Assembly: GCF_030247195.1 (NCBI RefSeq)
Contig: NC_080672.1
Coordinates: 387,827,037 to 387,891,036, forward strand
Length of the DNA: 64,000 bases
Reading direction: 5' to 3'
DNA from: Topomyia yanbarensis
Lineage: Eukaryota > Arthropoda > Insecta > Diptera > Culicidae
Position 1 is the first letter of the stretch. Every line of letters begins with the position of its first letter. Below are positions 61,283 through 64,000 of this stretch, one piece after another. The translations under genes were made by a program, and so were the position numbers. The notes below the pieces were generated by a model, which did not search any database, was not told the origin of the DNA, and was given only the letters and a program-made list of their open reading frames with translations.

Positions 61283-61474
61283 AGATAATAGGTTTGTTCC
61301 AGTACCAGGAGAAACTGGAAGTACTCCGGAGCAAACAGGGAGAAAATCGTTCCTGTATTATCTTCTTTTCTTTTTCTTCTTCTGGTAGCAAATCGGAGTG
61401 AAAAGGAGCAAGAATGTTTTGCTCCGGAGCAACAGGGAGTGACTTCCGTGTACTGGAACAAACCTAATATCTTC
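61283..61474. repeat. Inverted repeat element, TTAGGTTTGTTCCAGTA arms
   Basis: AGGTTTGTTCCAGTA at 61289 and its inverse near 61450, with CTCCGGAGCAAACAGGGAG / CTCCGGAGCAACAGGGAG words inside. A related sequence lies at 54470-54540, downstream of ABCB8. Confidence 0.6.
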
Positions 61475-61658
61475 TGTTTCAGAAAGATCGAGACGTTTCT
61501 CTTTCCCATAACATCCATCTTTAGGGTATCCCCCGTCTTGATCCATTTTGTTGCGGTTGTAATATGCTCAACCGCACTGAAAACAGATAAATACGATCAG
61601 TCAAAAAACAATCGGCGGATTGCTCTTCGTCGTCCACTGTATGTATCTTGACAATAAC

Positions 61659-61823
61659 GAGGTTCAGTCGGAAATGAGCCGGAATTCTGGTTGGTTCTAA
61701 TTTGTATTCCGGCTCCAGAGACACAGCCGATTCTATCTAGAATCGGTTGTGTCACTGGAGCCGAAGTACGAATTAGAACCCGCCAACATTCCGGCTGATT
61801 TTGCGGCTCCGCTTAACTGGGTT
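61659..61823. mobile_element. Palindromic MITE (CCCAGT family), copy 3, more diverged
   Basis: Arms GGAAATGAGCCGGAATTCTG and complement GGAGCCG..., centre near 61740 (GATTCTATCTAGAATCGG). Left end decayed, right end CTTAACTGGG. Confidence 0.75.
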
Positions 61824-61964
61824 TGTTGCTTCACCGAGACAGCCAGACAAAACCGATGTCGAGTCGCCTTTGTTCCGTGGGATTCGCAATCTAACACTAG
61901 TTGTTGGCCGGCAGATGACACGCGAGTGCAAAAATGATATTTTTATTTTTATCTGTCAAAACGC

Positions 61965-62812
61965 ATCGAAAATTCGACATAGATCTTTCATTAGGGCTTA
62001 AATCGCAAATGTAAACAAACTGCGTTTTCGTTATTATGACATTATGCGATAAAAATACTACAAGATTGAGGTGAAAATTAGTTAAAATGGTTTTTAGTTC
62101 GATTTATAATTAAAGAAAACAAAACGGCGAAAGATGCATTTTCTTCGAGATTTCGACTTAGGCCCTTATTCTCATATGGAATATGAAGGCTAAACTTACA
62201 TTTTTTGACAGAACCGGGCGTACACAAAATTATTCTTTAAACGGCGGTTCTATTATATAAATGATAAACAATATCTACTATGATCATGTCTACTCGATAG
62301 TTGTTGCACATAAACATTCGAATATTTCAATATTTTCATGTAATTCGAAGAAAAGATGCACGCGGCCTTACATTTACATTGGCTTTCTATGCGCCCATTT
62401 GCTGAGCCCTATGAAAAAGTATACTGTCAAGCTCGCCCATTTACCCAGCCCTACCCAGCAAGACAGAGTCAGTTTAGCCCATTTACCGCGCCCTTCTGAA
62501 AATTATGTACGCGGTTTAGCCCTTCCGCAGATGGTGGTTGCTGAAGGGCGAAATCACGACTGGGATGCAAATTGGGCGTAAGCATTTTTTTAGTTTCTAC
62601 CCACTAAAAGCACATAGGAATTAAATTCTTTGTTATATTGTCATAAGGTTTAACTAAAGATGCTTCCGGAAAAACATAGTCATAAAGTAATTTATGCCTA
62701 CAATAAAAACTACATTTAGAAAAGCATCGCCGAATATTGAAACTGATTTTTCTCCATTTAAGTACATTGCGACTTAGGCCCTAATGAAAGATCTGTGTCG
62801 AATTATGAATTT
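61965..62812. mobile_element. 850-bp MITE with GACATAGATCTTTCATTAGG arms
   Basis: Left arm AATTCGACATAGATCTTTCA and the inverse TGAAAGATCTGTGTCGAATT at 62784. A partial inner copy of the arm lies near 62148-62175. No coding frame supported inside. Confidence 0.7.
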
Positions 62813-63434
62813 TACACGCTCGTTTAAAGTAACTCAAAGGTGAGTGACCAGCCACTCAATTTCATAAAAAGTGCACATAGTCAAAATATGAGTTATCATC
62901 GCTTACTCAGTTTTGAGTTCAAGACGAGAATGTCAAACTTGAGTAATTTTTACGCAAAGATCAAATATGAAAAATAACCCTTCCGTAATTTTATAATAGT
63001 AATAAATGAATTAATCTCTATTTAAAATACCACTCACCCGTATCTCTAGGCCTTAATGCGATGCCTAAAAATCTGCTCCGGGGCCCTTTCTTCCCTTTTT
63101 TCCTTGTAGCTCGGATCTCATACTAATGTAGCTAAAAAATAAAATAAGTGTTTAATAAGTTTGTTTATTTAAAAAACACATGTAGAAACTTACCTTTTAG
63201 TTTTATTCAAATTCTCTTCGTCGATTCTTTTGAATGTTTTTCAATTTTTTAGGTAGCGTTGAACTTCGTGCACCAGTAAGTTATTTTTTCACTCAAATAC
63301 TTGATAATTTAAATTTTACTCAAGAGTTGAGTTAACTCTACTCAAATCGATACCCATTTTTTGACAGTTTGCCCCTATTTTTGAGTTTGAGTAGTGGGAA
63401 CTCAAATTTTGAGTAGTTTTGAATGAGCGTGTAA
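62813..63434. mobile_element. 620-bp MITE with TTACACGCTC ends
   Basis: Left end TTTACACGCTCGTTTAAAG, right end inverse GAATGAGCGTGTAA. Both ends contain ACTCAAA words in inverted arrangement. Directly abuts the preceding MITE. A lone related end is at 50025. Confidence 0.65.
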
Positions 63435-63582
63435 CATCCCAGTCAAAAAGGGAAATGGTCAGGCGATTCAAACAGTTTGACGTTTGACTCAACTCGCCTG
63501 TGCTTATTGCCCCTACGAACAAATGCAATTTGCGAATGCGATTTAAAAGCCATTTCGACACTTATGTGGTTTTTGTTTGAGG

Positions 63583-63665
63583 CGAAACTGAGTCAGTTCC
63601 TAACCCCAACTGCTGTCAAAACGTATGAACTGACAGCGGTTGGGGTTAGAACCTGACTCAGTTTC
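63583..63665. repeat. 83-bp hairpin
   Basis: GAAACTGAGTCAGTTCCTAA and TGCTGTCA with inverse TGACAGCGG, TTGGGGTTAGAAC, CTGACTCAGTTTC; loop of about 12 nt near 63620. Probably a tiny palindromic MITE. Confidence 0.75.
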
Positions 63666-64000
63666 AGGTTCAAGCGAAATCGCCATTAGACAAATTTTCT
63701 GGCGGCTGAAAAGGACTTGGTTGTTTTTGCGTTTTTGAAACATGGCACCATTCACCAATTTCACCATTGATTCTTCCTATAGTCTGGTGGTGATTACTTA
63801 GTGTAGTGATATGTTTATGTGAGTAGATAATGAATCCGAAAATAAATATTATTTGTAATTTTCATATTAGGCAATTAAGAGCGATTAAATGGCTCGTTCC
63901 CTGGGCGATTTAGGGGCAATTTAAGGGCGGGCAAAGCGGCAAAAAAACGGTGGCAAATCCCCCAAATGTTGCATTTGTAATAGCCCCCTAATTGCCAGAA
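63666..64000. other. No feature seen
   Basis: Unassigned sequence to the window end. Confidence 0.4.

Overview
The window looks like insect nuclear DNA, most likely from a culicine (Aedes-like) mosquito. The evidence is short AG/GT introns of 55-149 nt, two conserved insect genes, and very dense transposable elements: non-LTR retrotransposons with apurinic-type endonuclease and RNase H, a Jockey-clade fragment, a copia-type gag remnant and many MITE or foldback elements. The species is inferred from this element mix and was not tested. There is no bacterial-style gene organisation, CRISPR array or tRNA/rRNA gene that I can support.

Host genes are few and both lie on the minus strand. ABCB8 (mitochondrial half-size ABC transporter) is complete at 57138-54693: four exons, 727 codons, good splice sites and a poly(A) signal. 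Src42A is represented only by its first coding exon (46244-45963, 94 codons), which ends inside the SH3 domain. I could not find the next exon anywhere to the left, so positions 1-45962 may all be intron 1 of Src42A, or 5' regulatory DNA broken up by transposons. A decayed fragment of tankyrase lies at 38815-38480, minus strand.

Layout. 1-4700: GC-richer, roughly 450-bp repeats of one family, which returns at 23.6-25.0, 27.5-27.7 and 38.9-39.9 kb. 5.7-7.4 kb: a long-TIR foldback element and a small MITE. 7.4-10.7 kb: mostly unique sequence. 10.8-14.0 kb: two decayed ORF1 fragments. 14.4-22.1 kb: a three-level nest, in which a Loa-like RNase H/C-terminal fragment is interrupted by a foldback element (9-bp target duplication) that is itself interrupted by a full-length 6.1-kb I-clade element (14-bp target duplication). 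25.4-27.3 kb: a MITE and a Jockey-clade RT. 28.6-32.0 kb: unique sequence. 32.1-36.2 kb: foldback elements and a tandem array. 40.4-42.8 kb: copia-type gag/protease split by a TTAA-flanked element. 43.0-44.4 kb: a non-LTR 5' remnant. 45.4-63.7 kb: the two genes, separated and followed by many palindromic or TIR elements and one internally deleted I-clade copy.

The window shows no operon-like co-operation. Its main content is two housekeeping/signalling genes in a dense, layered transposon landscape in which insertion order can often be read from target duplications and inverted arms. I did not find a clearly new system. The observations most worth checking are the nested retrotransposon with tandem 5'-UTR monomers, the TTAA element inside a gag zinc knuckle, the CG-rich repeat family, and the very large putative Src42A intron.
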